A stretch of 64,000 bases of DNA from Paraburkholderia megapolitana (GTDB lineage: Bacteria; Pseudomonadota; Gammaproteobacteria; Burkholderiales; Burkholderiaceae), in contig NZ_CP041743.1 in assembly GCF_007556815.1 (NCBI RefSeq), forward strand, positions 2,577,001-2,641,000. Direction: 5' to 3'. Under the pieces are notes generated by a model. It was not told the origin of the DNA. It worked only from the letters and a program-made list of their open reading frames with translations, and made no database searches. Positions 17,710 to 27,031 of this stretch are shown here, one piece after another. Within the stretch, counting starts at the first letter, position 1; every line of letters begins with the position of its first letter. A program made the position numbers and the translations under genes.

Positions 17710-19890
17710 ATGTCTTTACTGGATCGTCTTTCATTCGGCATCGGCAACCGGCTTCCGGTGATCCTGCAGACCCAGGCGGCGGAATGTGGCCTCGCCTGTC
17801 TTGCGATGGTGGCAGGCTATTACGGCCATCACGTCGATCTTGCAACGATGCGCAGTCAGTTCTCTGTCTCACTCAAGGGTGTGGGGCTTGGTCGTGTGAT
17901 CGAGATTGCACAGCGACTTGAACTCGGCAGTCGTGCACTCAAGCTCGATCTCGATCATCTGGGACAGTTGCGTCTTCCGTGCATCCTGCACTGGAACTTC
18001 AATCACTTCGTCGTGTTGCAGGAAGTCAGTGGCAGGAGTGTCACCGTTCACGATCCAGCCCATGGTGTTCGCAGGCTCTCACTTGACGAAGTATCTCGTT
18101 CGTTCACCGGGGTGGCACTCGAACTCTGGCCGTCGGGCGGGTTCAGGCCGCGCGAAGCAAAGCCCCCTATCAAACTCCGGACGCTGTTTGGCCCCATCTC
18201 GGGCCTGAAGCACTCGCTGGGCCAGATACTGCTTCTCGCACTGGTGCTCGAAGTGTTCACGCTGGTATCGCCATTCTTCCTGCAATGGGTGATCGACCTG
18301 GTGATCGTGAGCGCGGACCGGGACTTGTTGACCGTCCTTGCACTCGGGTTCGGTCTTCTGCTTCTGATGCAGCAGGCCACCAGTGCGATCCGTGCCTGGG
18401 TGCTGATGTATTTCAGCACAACACTGAACCTGCAATGGCGGGCAAACGTGTTCACGCACCTGCTCAGCTTGCCCGTGCAGTATTTCGAGCGTCGGCATCT
18501 TGGCGATGTCATTTCCCGCTTTGGAGCGGTAGACACAATCCAGCAGACGTTGACCACATCGTTTCTGAGCGCAGTGATCGACGGTGTGATGACCATCGCC
18601 ACGCTCGGCATGATGTTTGTCTACAGCCCCGTGCTGGGTCTGATTGCGATCGGGGCGATGCTGCTCTACGGGTTGCTTCGCTGGCTCTGGTACCGGCCGC
18701 TACTGCGTGCAACCGAAGAGCAGATCGTCCATGCGGCCAAACAGCAGAGCCACTTTCTGGAAACAGTCCGCGGCGTCAAGACGATCAAGCTGTTCAACCG
18801 CCAGGACGAACGCCGCTCCGCCTGGCTCACGCTGCTCGTTGACCAGATCAATGCCGGTCTGCATGCACAGAAGCTGCAGTTACTGTATCAGCAGGTGAAT
18901 GGCCTGCTGTTCGGCATCGAGAGCCTTCTGGTCATCTGGCTCGGCGCGCGGTTCGTGATGGACGGCCAGTTTACCGTCGGCGTGCTGATGGCATTCACCG
19001 CATACAAGGATCAGTTCGGCAGCCGTGTAGGCAGTCTGATCGACCGGTTCTTTGAGGTCAGGATGCTGCAGCTACAGGGCGAGCGGCTCGCCGACATCGT
19101 GTTCACACCGTCCGAGCCGCTAGTCGCTCCACGTTACGTACCTGGCGAAGTCGACTCGCTTGAGCCCTGCATCGAAACAGTCAATCTAAGCTTCCGTTAC
19201 GCCGACGGTGAGCCGACCGTGCTCGAGGACGTGTCGATCAGGATCGAAGCGGGTGAATCGGTGGCGATCGTCGGACCATCCGGATGTGGCAAGACCACCT
19301 TTGCCAATGTGCTGCTTGGTATTCTCGAGCCGACAGGCGGCAAGGTCCGGATCGGCGGTGTCGATATGGACCGGCTCGGCATTGAACGGATACGCTCGCT
19401 CGTCGGTACCGTTCTGCAGGACGATGTGCTGTTTGCCGGCTCGATTGCGGACAACATCAGCTTCTTCGATGGGCAGGCCAATCTTCAGCAGGTAGCTGAA
19501 TGTGCGCAGCTCGCCGCGATTCACACCGACGTCGTCGCGATGCCGATGGGCTACAACACGCTCGTTGGGGATATGGGAACGGTGCTTTCCGGCGGGCAGA
19601 AGCAGCGTGTGTTGCTCGCCCGGGCACTCTACAAGCGGCCGAGGATTCTCCTGCTTGACGAAGCCACAAGCCACCTGGACCTGCAGCGCGAGCAACAGGT
19701 GAATGTTGCGATCAGTGCGTTGCGGATGACCCGCATTATCATCGCGCATCGCCCGGAGACCATTGCGTCCGCGTCGCGCGTCATCATGCTGGACGGTGGC
19801 AAGGTGGTATTCGACCAGCCCGCTTCTTCGCTCGTTGCGCCAGTTGCTTCGCCTTCATTCGTCGAAGCGCGACCTGCTGCGGGGCGGTAG
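17710..19890 (+). CDS. C39-peptidase ABC exporter for double-glycine peptides
   Basis: A 726-residue CvaB-type transporter. The N-terminal C39 peptidase has the catalytic set: oxyanion Gln20 or Gln22 with Cys26 (QTQAAECGLACLAM), His99 (HWNFNHFVVL) and Asp115 (VHDPAHG). The membrane domain spans about residues 165-440. The ATPase has Walker A GPSGCGKTT, signature LSGGQKQR, Walker B RILLLDEATSHLD and the switch His in IIAHR. It should cut the leader of the small peptide at 15967 and pump the core outward through the HlyD and TolC partners. All catalytic residues look intact, so the machine is probably active. Confidence 0.95.
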   Translation: MSLLDRLSFGIGNRLPVILQTQAAECGLACLAMVAGYYGHHVDLATMRSQFSVSLKGVGLGRVIEIAQRLELGSRALKLDLDHLGQLRLPCILHWNFNHFVVLQEVSGRSVTVHDPAHGVRRLSLDEVSRSFTGVALELWPSGGFRPREAKPPIKLRTLFGPISGLKHSLGQILLLALVLEVFTLVSPFFLQWVIDLVIVSADRDLLTVLALGFGLLLLMQQATSAIRAWVLMYFSTTLNLQWRANVFTHLLSLPVQYFERRHLGDVISRFGAVDTIQQTLTTSFLSAVIDGVMTIATLGMMFVYSPVLGLIAIGAMLLYGLLRWLWYRPLLRATEEQIVHAAKQQSHFLETVRGVKTIKLFNRQDERRSAWLTLLVDQINAGLHAQKLQLLYQQVNGLLFGIESLLVIWLGARFVMDGQFTVGVLMAFTAYKDQFGSRVGSLIDRFFEVRMLQLQGERLADIVFTPSEPLVAPRYVPGEVDSLEPCIETVNLSFRYADGEPTVLEDVSIRIEAGESVAIVGPSGCGKTTFANVLLGILEPTGGKVRIGGVDMDRLGIERIRSLVGTVLQDDVLFAGSIADNISFFDGQANLQQVAECAQLAAIHTDVVAMPMGYNTLVGDMGTVLSGGQKQRVLLARALYKRPRILLLDEATSHLDLQREQQVNVAISALRMTRIIIAHRPETIASASRVIMLDGGKVVFDQPASSLVAPVASPSFVEARPAAGR

Positions 19891-19894
19891 TGCA

Positions 19895-21331
19895 ATGTCC
19901 CGGATTGTTCTGATCGTCTGGTGTTTTTCCGCGTTGCTCGCCCCGCAATCTGCCAATGCGCAATGGCCTGACGTTTACGGAACGCGCACGCTTGTGTCCA
20001 GCACCCCGGCCGCGCCGTTGCTGAAAAAAGCGTCGTGCATGGCCGATGCCTCCGATTACCCGCTTGAACTGGAGGTCGCGATTCTTCGGGCGGTATGTGC
20101 GAACCCGCAGGCGAGACAGGCGTGGGCGAATGCCCGCGCACAGGCAGCCGCTGTGGGCGTGAGCGAAGCGGCTTACCTGCCCACACTGAGTGCGACCGGC
20201 GGCTATGAGCGCAACACACTGTCGACAACCTATGACTACAGCGCTTTCGGCATCGGTTCGCAGCGGAACTCGCAGAATTCGTCCAACCGGTACGGGATGC
20301 TGAACCTGAGCTGGGTACTGTTCGATTTTGGCAAGCGCGGTGCCGCGCTACGGCAGGCTCGTCTGCTCCTTGCCGCAGCCAATGCGTCGCAGGACGACGC
20401 ATTGCAAAACGTGTTCTTCGATGCAGCCCGGGCCTGGTATGCTGTCCGCGATTCGCAGGCATCGGTCGACGCCGCACGGAAGACCGAAGCAATCACAAAG
20501 GAGAGCCTCAAGGAATCCACGGCGAAACACGATGCAGGCGCCGGCACATTGAGCGACAAGTTGCAGGCACAGACATCGTATCGGCGCGCGGTGCTCGACC
20601 GCGTAAGTGCTGAGGGCGACGCGCGCGCGGCAGCCGGTACGCTGGCGGTCGTCATGGGGCTGGACGCGAATACGCCTGTTCAGATCGCTGCGTCTGAGCC
20701 GGTCATGGACCACGGTGAGTTTGGGCAAGGCGTGGATCAACTGATCGATGAGGCGAAAACGCGACAGCCGAAACTGGTGGCCGCCCGTGCAAGACTCGAT
20801 GCGGCGCGGGCCAATGTTGATGCGGCACGAGCCCAAGGACGTCCGACGATCTCACTCAGGAGCAGCCTGACCCAGAACAACCCTTCGTATCAGCAACAGC
20901 CACAGTCGATTCCGGTCACCGCCAGCCGTGGCAGTGCGATCGGTATTCAAGTTACGGTCCCGCTGTTCGAAGGATTCGCGTCAGGCTATCGTGTCGCGCA
21001 GGCACAGGCACAGGTCGATGCGCAGGAAGCCGATCTACAGAATACCGAACTCCAGGTATCGCTCGACGTGTGGAAGAGCTACCAGAGCCTGCAGACCGAC
21101 ACGATGAATCTGGATAACTCGAAGGATCTGCTCGCCGATGCACAGCGTTCGCTCGAGATATCCCGCGGTCGCTACAAGGCGGGCGTCGGCACATTCACCG
21201 AGCTGCTGAACGCGCAGACGGCGCTCGCTGATGCACAGAAACAGCGTGTGCTAGCCGTATCTAAATGGCATACCGCACGACTCAGGCTTGCGGCGAGTCT
21301 GGGCAACCTGGGCTTGTGGGGCGCAAATTGA
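19895..21331 (+). CDS. TolC-family outer-membrane channel protein
   Basis: A 478-residue protein with a signal peptide (MSRIVLIVWCFSALLAPQSA, cut probably after NA before QWPDV) and two TolC-type repeats of long helices (residues 65-250 and 270-460). Typical stretches are LSWVLFDFGKRGAALRQARL, ITVPLFEGF-like VTVPLFEGFASGYRV and YKAGVGTFTELLNAQTAL. It completes the tripartite exporter. ATG 19895 begins 2 bp after the stop of the ABC gene; the longer frame from 19763 lies within that gene and is rejected. A dedicated TolC in a microcin cassette is notable because enterobacterial microcins borrow the chromosomal one. Confidence 0.92.
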   Translation: MSRIVLIVWCFSALLAPQSANAQWPDVYGTRTLVSSTPAAPLLKKASCMADASDYPLELEVAILRAVCANPQARQAWANARAQAAAVGVSEAAYLPTLSATGGYERNTLSTTYDYSAFGIGSQRNSQNSSNRYGMLNLSWVLFDFGKRGAALRQARLLLAAANASQDDALQNVFFDAARAWYAVRDSQASVDAARKTEAITKESLKESTAKHDAGAGTLSDKLQAQTSYRRAVLDRVSAEGDARAAAGTLAVVMGLDANTPVQIAASEPVMDHGEFGQGVDQLIDEAKTRQPKLVAARARLDAARANVDAARAQGRPTISLRSSLTQNNPSYQQQPQSIPVTASRGSAIGIQVTVPLFEGFASGYRVAQAQAQVDAQEADLQNTELQVSLDVWKSYQSLQTDTMNLDNSKDLLADAQRSLEISRGRYKAGVGTFTELLNAQTALADAQKQRVLAVSKWHTARLRLAASLGNLGLWGAN

Positions 21332-21589
21332 TGGAGCATTGCAACAGGGGGGAGGTCCCTCTGGATTTGATGCAATTCGCTTCGGTAGCGCAGGTCGACT
21401 GCACTCGTGTAGATCGAGTGGAGCGATTAAGAGTATGTGGATACCTTGAATTCCATGGGCATTCATACGCTGGCGGACCTGACTGCACGAGTCGGCGGCC
21501 ACGCACCGAGACAAATACGCAACCACTCGCAGTGCGTGGTTGACGTCAACGCCTTATCACGACAGTGGGACACGTCAGCCAAACTGCCG

Positions 21590-22387
21590 TTATCCCTCCG
21601 CTTCGGTCTGCCCGCTCTCCCAATACACATTGAGCCCCATCAATGACGTCAGCGTTTGCGCGGCCTCTTTCATCCGCGTGCCGACTTCCGCCATCGATGG
21701 CACGGGTGCATTGTCGATGCGTTCGATATACGGCGTAGTCAGCGTCGCGATCGCATGGCCGTGGCGACCGAACACCGGGTACGCAAGATTGCGCACGCCT
21801 TTAACCTGACGACTCTGCATGCGGGCAAAACCGCGTTGCCTGATCTGCGCAAGATCGTGCGCGAGTGTCTTTTCATCGACGGTCTGCTCGCCATCCACAG
21901 GCACGTGCAGCCTCAACATCTGCTGGCGCTCCACTTCTTCCTGAAATGCCATCAGCACCTGGCCCGACGCGGTATCGGTCATGCCGATCAGCGTGCCGAC
22001 CTTTAGCGAAAACCCCCAGCGCTCCGGACTCTCGACACCCGCGACGATCAGCACACGCCCCGCCTGATAGACGCATAGATGGAACGACTGCTTGACCTCG
22101 TCGGCCAGCTGGGTCATCAGCGGCAACGCGGTCGACACGAGCGAGCGCACCGGTTGATGCCGGTGCGCAAGCTGGAACAGCAGCAGCGACAGCGCATAGC
22201 GCTCGCCGATCGCCACCAGATAGCCGCGCGTTTGCAGCGTGACGACCATGCGGAAAATTTCCGCGGTCGTGCGGCCGAGCGCGCGCCCCAGTTCGACGAG
22301 CGACAGCCCCTCCGGATGACCGGCAAGCAGCTCGATGATGTCGAGGCCCTTTTCGAGCGCAGGGGCCGAATAACGCGTGGTGTCCAA
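21590..22387 (-). CDS. IclR-family transcriptional regulator
   Basis: A 265-residue regulator. Residues 1-70 form a winged helix (SAPALEKGLDIIELLAGHPE, LSLVELGRALGRTTAEIFRM). The C-terminal effector domain follows (FHLCVYQAGRVLIVAGVESP, GMTDTASGQVLMAF, RGFARMQSRQVKGVRNLAYP). TTG 22387 is preferred because AAGGGAG sits 5 bases before it; the alternative GTG at 22408 has no Shine-Dalgarno sequence. It is divergent from the sugar ABC/dehydratase operon, which it most likely controls with the sugar or sugar acid as ligand. Its 3' end marks the boundary of the microcin cassette. Confidence 0.9.
   Translation of the reverse strand: MDTTRYSAPALEKGLDIIELLAGHPEGLSLVELGRALGRTTAEIFRMVVTLQTRGYLVAIGERYALSLLLFQLAHRHQPVRSLVSTALPLMTQLADEVKQSFHLCVYQAGRVLIVAGVESPERWGFSLKVGTLIGMTDTASGQVLMAFQEEVERQQMLRLHVPVDGEQTVDEKTLAHDLAQIRQRGFARMQSRQVKGVRNLAYPVFGRHGHAIATLTTPYIERIDNAPVPSMAEVGTRMKEAAQTLTSLMGLNVYWESGQTEAEG
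21591..21688 (-). repeat. Right copy of iclR 3'-end direct repeat
   Basis: These are the last 98 bp of the intact iclR gene, repeated at 15005-15102 with 5 mismatches in the same orientation. Together the copies bracket the exporter cassette. Confidence 0.9.
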
Positions 22388-22510
22388 CGTGACTCCCTTC
22401 AATGGCACGGCTGCGGCGACGGCGGCAGCGATGACGTGATTGTAGAGCGCGTTTCATGCCGGCTACCGGCGCCGGCACGCTGGGGAAAACACTAAGAATA
22501 ATTTCAAATA

Positions 22511-22525
22511 TAAAATCAAATTTTA
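22511..22525. promoter_or_regulatory. AT-rich palindrome in the iclR / ABC operon divergent promoter
   Basis: TAAAAT-CAA-ATTTTA lies within a 60-bp AT-rich stretch in the 249-bp divergent region, a natural place for an IclR operator overlapping the promoters. The palindrome is short, so this is tentative. Confidence 0.35.
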
Positions 22526-22636
22526 CGAATAAAATATCAGGCATGACTCGATGAGCATGATCCGGCGTGGGAAAAACCGGCTCCGGCCAGTCGACGAACT
22601 GGGCAACGACACGAACGCAGAAGGAGGAGACGCCGG

Positions 22637-23701
22637 ATGGCCGAGGTTGCATTCGAGCAGGTGCAGAAGTCTTTCGGTGCCGTCCAGGTGCTCAAGCAGA
22701 TCGATCTGACCGTGCGCGACGGAGAGTTCCTCGTGCTGGTGGGCCCAAGCGGTTGCGGCAAGTCGACGCTGCTGCGCGCGCTTGCCGGACTCGAAGGGGT
22801 GACGCGTGGACGCATCCTGATCGACGGTCGGGTGGTGAACAATCTGCCGCCGAAAGATCGCGACATCGCGATGGTGTTCCAGAACTACGCGTTGTATCCG
22901 CACATGAGCGTGCTGGAGAACCTGACGTTCGCCCTGAAGCTGCGCGAGCTGAAGCCCGCCGAGATCGACTCGCGGGCACGCGAGGCGGCCTCGATCCTCG
23001 GGCTGGAGAACTTGCTCGACCGTTACCCGCGACATCTGTCCGGTGGCCAGCGGCAGCGTGTGGCGATGGGCCGCGCGATCGTGCGCGACCCGAAGGTGTT
23101 TCTGTTCGACGAGCCGTTATCGAATCTCGATGCGAAGCTGCGCGTGCAGATGCGTGCAGAAATCCGCGCGTTGCATCAGCGGCTGAAGGCGACCACGGTC
23201 TACGTGACGCACGACCAGATCGAAGCGATGACGATGGCCGATCGCATCGTCGTGCTGAACGGCGGCACGATCGAGCAGGTCGGTGCGCCGCTCGACCTGT
23301 ACGACGATCCCGACAATCTGTTCGTCGCGAGCTTCATCGGCTCGCCGGCGATGAATCTGTTCACCGGTCACTACGCGAGTACCGCCGACGGCGCGCGCGT
23401 ACGCATCGGCGACGTCATGTTGCCCGCACCGCGCGTGCATGCCGCCGACGGCCAGTCGGTCACGATCGGCATGCGGCCCGAGCATCTCGAGTTGAGCGAC
23501 GCCGACGGCTTCGCGTTTACCGTCAACGTCGTCGAACCGACTGGCGCGGCCACCGAACTGTTCGGCGCGGTCGCCGGCGCGCCGTGCTGCGTGACGGTCA
23601 ACGGGCGGTCCGGACTGCGACCTGGTGCACTCGCGCGGCTGCGCGCTGCGCCCGGCCACGTGTTTCTGTTCGACCCGGACAGCGGGCGCCGGCTGCGGTA
23701 A
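22637..23701 (+). CDS. Carbohydrate ABC importer ATPase (MalK/UgpC type)
   Basis: A 354-residue ATP-binding subunit with Walker [11 protein letters not shown]-loop [11 protein letters not shown], signature LSGGQRQR, Walker [14 protein letters not shown] and switch His in VTHDQ. The C-terminal TOBE/OB regulatory domain (residues 240-354) has the [10 protein letters not shown] motif of sugar importers. It energises the two permeases encoded at 25136 and 26115. It is the first gene of a six-gene operon ending at 28532, divergent from iclR. Confidence 0.95.
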   Translation: MAEVAFEQVQKSFGAVQVLKQIDLTVRDGEFLVLVGPSGCGKSTLLRALAGLEGVTRGRILIDGRVVNNLPPKDRDIAMVFQNYALYPHMSVLENLTFALKLRELKPAEIDSRAREAASILGLENLLDRYPRHLSGGQRQRVAMGRAIVRDPKVFLFDEPLSNLDAKLRVQMRAEIRALHQRLKATTVYVTHDQIEAMTMADRIVVLNGGTIEQVGAPLDLYDDPDNLFVASFIGSPAMNLFTGHYASTADGARVRIGDVMLPAPRVHAADGQSVTIGMRPEHLELSDADGFAFTVNVVEPTGAATELFGAVAGAPCCVTVNGRSGLRPGALARLRAAPGHVFLFDPDSGRRLR

Positions 23702-23773
23702 CGCGCGCACATCGACATCATCAGGACGAGCACGACGAACCGACGTTCATATAACGACATCAGGAGACACGCC

Positions 23774-25126
23774 ATGCGGGACATCAGGAAGACAAAGACA
23801 GCCAGGAGCGGCGCGATCGTACGCGTCGCGGTTTCGCTACTCGCGCTGGCGGGTATCGTGTCGGCCGGCGTCGCGCGTGCCGACAACGAATACAAGGGCT
23901 ACACGCTGCGCGTCAAACTGATCGGCGGCGTGCAATACGAAGCACTGTATACGCGCATTCCGCTGTGGGAAAAACAGACCGGCGCGAAGGTCGAGATCGT
24001 GTCGCGCAAGAGTCACTTCGAACTCGACCGCGAGTTGAAGCAGGACATCGCATCGAATCACATCGACTACTGCGTGTCCTCGAACCATACGAACTTCGCC
24101 GCGCAGTATCCGATCTTCCGCGACCTGAAGGGGTTGTTCCCAGCCGACTATCTGGCGCAGTTTGCGCCGAACCTGCTGAAACAGTCGGAAGTGAAGGGAC
24201 ATCTGGTGCAGATTCCACGCTCGACCGATGTCGAGGCGCTGTACTACAACAAGGTCGCATTCGACGATCCGGCTAACCAGGCCGCGTATCGCAAGCAGTT
24301 CGGCAAGGCGCTCGCACCGCCTACGAATTACGCCGAATTCACCCAGCAGGCGAAGTTCTTCACGAAGGCGCCGAACTTCTATGGTACGCAGTTTCCGGGC
24401 AAGGACGAAGCGCTGACGGGCACGTTCTATTCGCTGCTGGTGGCAAACGGCGGCCAGCTGCTCGACGCGAAGATGCACCCGGTCTTCAACTCGCCGATCG
24501 GCGTGAAGACGCTCGACTGGTTCGTCAATCTGTACAAGGACGGGGCCGTGCCGAAGGGCGCGCCGAGTTATGTATGGGACGACCTCGGCAACAATTTCGC
24601 GGCTGGCAAGGTCGCGCTCGATATGGACTGGCCGGGCTTCGCGTCGTTCTACAACGACCCCAAGACATCGAAGCTCGCGGGCCAGGTCGGTGTGGTGCGC
24701 GCACCGCTCGGAGCGGGCAATCGTCGGCCGGGCTGGTCGGGTTCGCACAGCTTCTCGATTACGAAAACCTGCGACCGACCTGAAGTCGCGGCAAGCTTCA
24801 TTCAGTTCCTGACGAGTCACGATTCGCAGATGGTCGAAGCACGCCTCGGCACGATTCCGTCACGGCTCGATGCGCAGCGTGATGCCGCGAAGGAGTTCGA
24901 TGCGAAACACGATGCGTTCATGGCTAACGCGATTGCCGTGTTCAGCACCGCCGCGAAGGAGGATTCGTTCACGCCGCCGCGTATTGCGCAATGGAACGAG
25001 ATCTCGAACGCGCTGTGGCCTGAATTGCAGAAGGCGATCATCGGCGACAAGACCTCGGCACAGGCGCTCAACGATGCCGCGAAGCGCGTGTCGGACATCA
25101 TGCAGGACGCAGCCGATAATGACTGA
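23774..25126 (+). CDS. Extracellular solute-binding protein of the sugar ABC importer
   Basis: A 450-residue periplasmic binding protein (family 1 type) with a signal peptide of about 36 residues ending VARA-DNEYK. Its body has the usual two-lobe features such as DVEALYYNKVAFDDP, FYSLLVANGGQLLDAK and AAGKVALDMDWPGFASF. It delivers the substrate to the permeases. The substrate is unknown; the attached dehydratase and mutarotase suggest a deoxy- or aldohexose or a sugar acid. Confidence 0.92.
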   Translation: MRDIRKTKTARSGAIVRVAVSLLALAGIVSAGVARADNEYKGYTLRVKLIGGVQYEALYTRIPLWEKQTGAKVEIVSRKSHFELDRELKQDIASNHIDYCVSSNHTNFAAQYPIFRDLKGLFPADYLAQFAPNLLKQSEVKGHLVQIPRSTDVEALYYNKVAFDDPANQAAYRKQFGKALAPPTNYAEFTQQAKFFTKAPNFYGTQFPGKDEALTGTFYSLLVANGGQLLDAKMHPVFNSPIGVKTLDWFVNLYKDGAVPKGAPSYVWDDLGNNFAAGKVALDMDWPGFASFYNDPKTSKLAGQVGVVRAPLGAGNRRPGWSGSHSFSITKTCDRPEVAASFIQFLTSHDSQMVEARLGTIPSRLDAQRDAAKEFDAKHDAFMANAIAVFSTAAKEDSFTPPRIAQWNEISNALWPELQKAIIGDKTSAQALNDAAKRVSDIMQDAADND

Positions 25127-25135
25127 GCGCGACTG

Positions 25136-26110
25136 ATGATGAACGTCGAACCTCGCAGCGGCGAAGACTTGCCGACTCACTCGCAACGCGTATCGGGCGC
25201 CGCCGGTGGCCTGCGTGCATTCGGTAGCCGTCTGTCGCTGCCGGCCAGGCTGTTGTTGCCGGCGTTCGTATCGGTGGCGATCGTGGTCGTACTGCCGCTG
25301 CTGTTCTCGCTGTACACGAGCTTCACGTCGTACCGGCTCACCGATCCGGACACGTTGTGGCATGTAATCGGTCTGCGCAATTATCTAAGGGCGTTTTCGA
25401 ACGGCGACTTCTGGGCTGCGTTCGGGCGCACCGTGCTGTTCCTGACCGTCGCACTCAACCTCGAACTGCTGTTCGGCCTCGGCATCGCGCTGCTGCTGAA
25501 CCGCGTCACGACCGGGCAGCGCGCACTGCGCACGGTGATGATGTTCCCGATGATGTTTTCGCCGGTGCTGGTCGGCTTTCAGTTCAAGTTCATGCTCAAC
25601 GACAGCACGGGCGTGATCAACAGCCTGTTGCAATCGGTGTTCGGCGTGAAGAACGCGATTCCGTTTCTCGTCGATGAGCACACTGCGTTGGCATCGCTGA
25701 TTGCAGCCGAAGTATGGAACTCGACGCCGGTGTTCGCGGTGATTCTGCTCGCCGGTCTGATGGCGCTGCCGAAAGATCCGATCGAGGCATCGAAGGTGGA
25801 CGGCTGCTCGCCGTGGCAGACGTTTCGCTATGTGACGCTGCCGTACCTGATGCCGTTTATCTACATCGCGATGACGATCCGTTCGCTCGACGTCGGCCGG
25901 GCCTACGACATCGTGCGGATCATGACCAACGGCGGCCCGGGCGGCCGCACCGAACTGCTGTGGACGATGGTCGGACGCATTGCCTACGACGATTCGCGCA
26001 TGGGCTATGCCAACGCGATCGCGTACGTGTCGGTGCTGGTATCGATTCTCTTCACGCTGTACTTCTTTCGCAAACTGAACGCCGCACGCCGGCATATGGG
26101 GCCGGCCTGA
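25136..26110 (+). CDS. Sugar ABC importer permease (MalF-like)
   Basis: A 324-residue inner-membrane permease with six predicted helices after a cytosolic N-terminus. The coupling-loop EAA motif is seen in PKDPIEASKVDGCSPWQTF followed by TLPYLMPF. Together with the next gene it forms the transmembrane channel. It starts 9 bp after the binding-protein stop and is separated from the next permease by 4 bp. Confidence 0.93.
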   Translation: MMNVEPRSGEDLPTHSQRVSGAAGGLRAFGSRLSLPARLLLPAFVSVAIVVVLPLLFSLYTSFTSYRLTDPDTLWHVIGLRNYLRAFSNGDFWAAFGRTVLFLTVALNLELLFGLGIALLLNRVTTGQRALRTVMMFPMMFSPVLVGFQFKFMLNDSTGVINSLLQSVFGVKNAIPFLVDEHTALASLIAAEVWNSTPVFAVILLAGLMALPKDPIEASKVDGCSPWQTFRYVTLPYLMPFIYIAMTIRSLDVGRAYDIVRIMTNGGPGGRTELLWTMVGRIAYDDSRMGYANAIAYVSVLVSILFTLYFFRKLNAARRHMGPA

Positions 26111-26114
26111 CATC

Positions 26115-27005
26115 ATGAGCGATCTCTCTTTGCGCGCAGCAGAGCCACACGATGAACGTGCGCCGCGCCAGTGGCTGAAAACCTTCGGTTTGTGGTTCGG
26201 TGTGTTCGTCGTGATGGCGATCATCTGTCTGCCGGGGCTGTGGGTCGTGCTGAATGCGTTCCGCTCGAACGTCGCGATCCTGTCGAACCAGTCGCCGTTC
26301 GCGGCCAGCAGCTACACGCTCGACAACTTCCGCAGCATGTTCGGCTTCGGGCAGATGGCTTCGCTGCCAGTGCGGCAGTACTTCGTCAACTCCGTGATCA
26401 TTTCGTGTGTGAGCACGGCGGCCGCGCTCGTCGTCGGTGTGCTGGGCGGCTATGCGTTCGCGCGCTTCGAATTTCGCCGCAAGAACGTGTTCTTCGTGCT
26501 GCTGATGCTGACGCGTGCGATTCCCGGCATCGCGCTGTCGCTGCCGGTTTTCATGCTGTGGGCGTGGACCGGTCTGCTCGACACGCGCATCGGCGTGATC
26601 ATCGTGTATCTCGCGATGAATGTCCCGTTCACCGTGTGGCTGATCGATGGATTCTTTCGCGAAGTGCCGATCGAGCTGTCGCAGGCGGCGCAGATCGACG
26701 GCTGCAACCGCTGGCAGGCGTTCTGGCGCATCGAGTTACCGCTTGCGCGCTCGGGCATCGCATCGGCCGGGATCTTCGCGTTTCTGACGAGCTGGAACGA
26801 ATTCGCACTCGCGACGCAACTGTGCCGCAGCCCCGATACGAAGACGTTGCCGGTCGGCCTGATGGACTTCACCGCGCAGTTCTCGGTCGACTGGGCCGGT
26901 ATGTGCGCGATGGCGGTTGTCATCATCGTGCCGGCCATCATCCTGACATTCATCGTGCAAAAGCATCTGATCGCCGGCCTGACGCTCGGCGGTGTGAAGG
27001 GCTAG
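26115..27005 (+). CDS. Sugar ABC importer permease (MalG-like)
   Basis: A 296-residue permease with six helices and the EAA loop VPIELSQAAQIDGCNRWQAF then IELPLARSG. The C-terminal ILTFIVQKHLIAGLTLGGVK is typical of MalG-type subunits. It pairs with the permease at 25136. An overlapping 659-codon frame starting at 26171 in another phase is only an upstream extension of the dehydratase frame and not a fusion. Confidence 0.93.
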   Translation: MSDLSLRAAEPHDERAPRQWLKTFGLWFGVFVVMAIICLPGLWVVLNAFRSNVAILSNQSPFAASSYTLDNFRSMFGFGQMASLPVRQYFVNSVIISCVSTAAALVVGVLGGYAFARFEFRRKNVFFVLLMLTRAIPGIALSLPVFMLWAWTGLLDTRIGVIIVYLAMNVPFTVWLIDGFFREVPIELSQAAQIDGCNRWQAFWRIELPLARSGIASAGIFAFLTSWNEFALATQLCRSPDTKTLPVGLMDFTAQFSVDWAGMCAMAVVIIVPAIILTFIVQKHLIAGLTLGGVKG

Positions 27006-27031
27006 GCGCAGCGCAAAAGAAGAGGGCACTC

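Larger units (their letters stand above)
15005..21688. mobile_element. Candidate integrated microcin/exporter island bounded by iclR 3'-end repeats
   Basis: A 6.7-kb segment is bounded by 98-bp direct repeats (15005-15102 and 21591-21688) that copy the last codons of the iclR gene. Inside are a candidate immunity protein, a double-glycine-leader peptide and an HlyD/C39-ABC/TolC export set. The stretch 15400-16000 is clearly AT-rich against its neighbours. No integrase, transposase or terminal inverted repeat was found, so how it moved is inferred only. It may instead be a cassette swapped in by homologous recombination. Confidence 0.45.

Noticed and set aside
21520..21542. Inverted repeat CAACCAC-N9-GTGGTTG after the TolC gene
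   Set aside because: It has short arms, a long loop and no T run; not a convincing terminator or attachment site.
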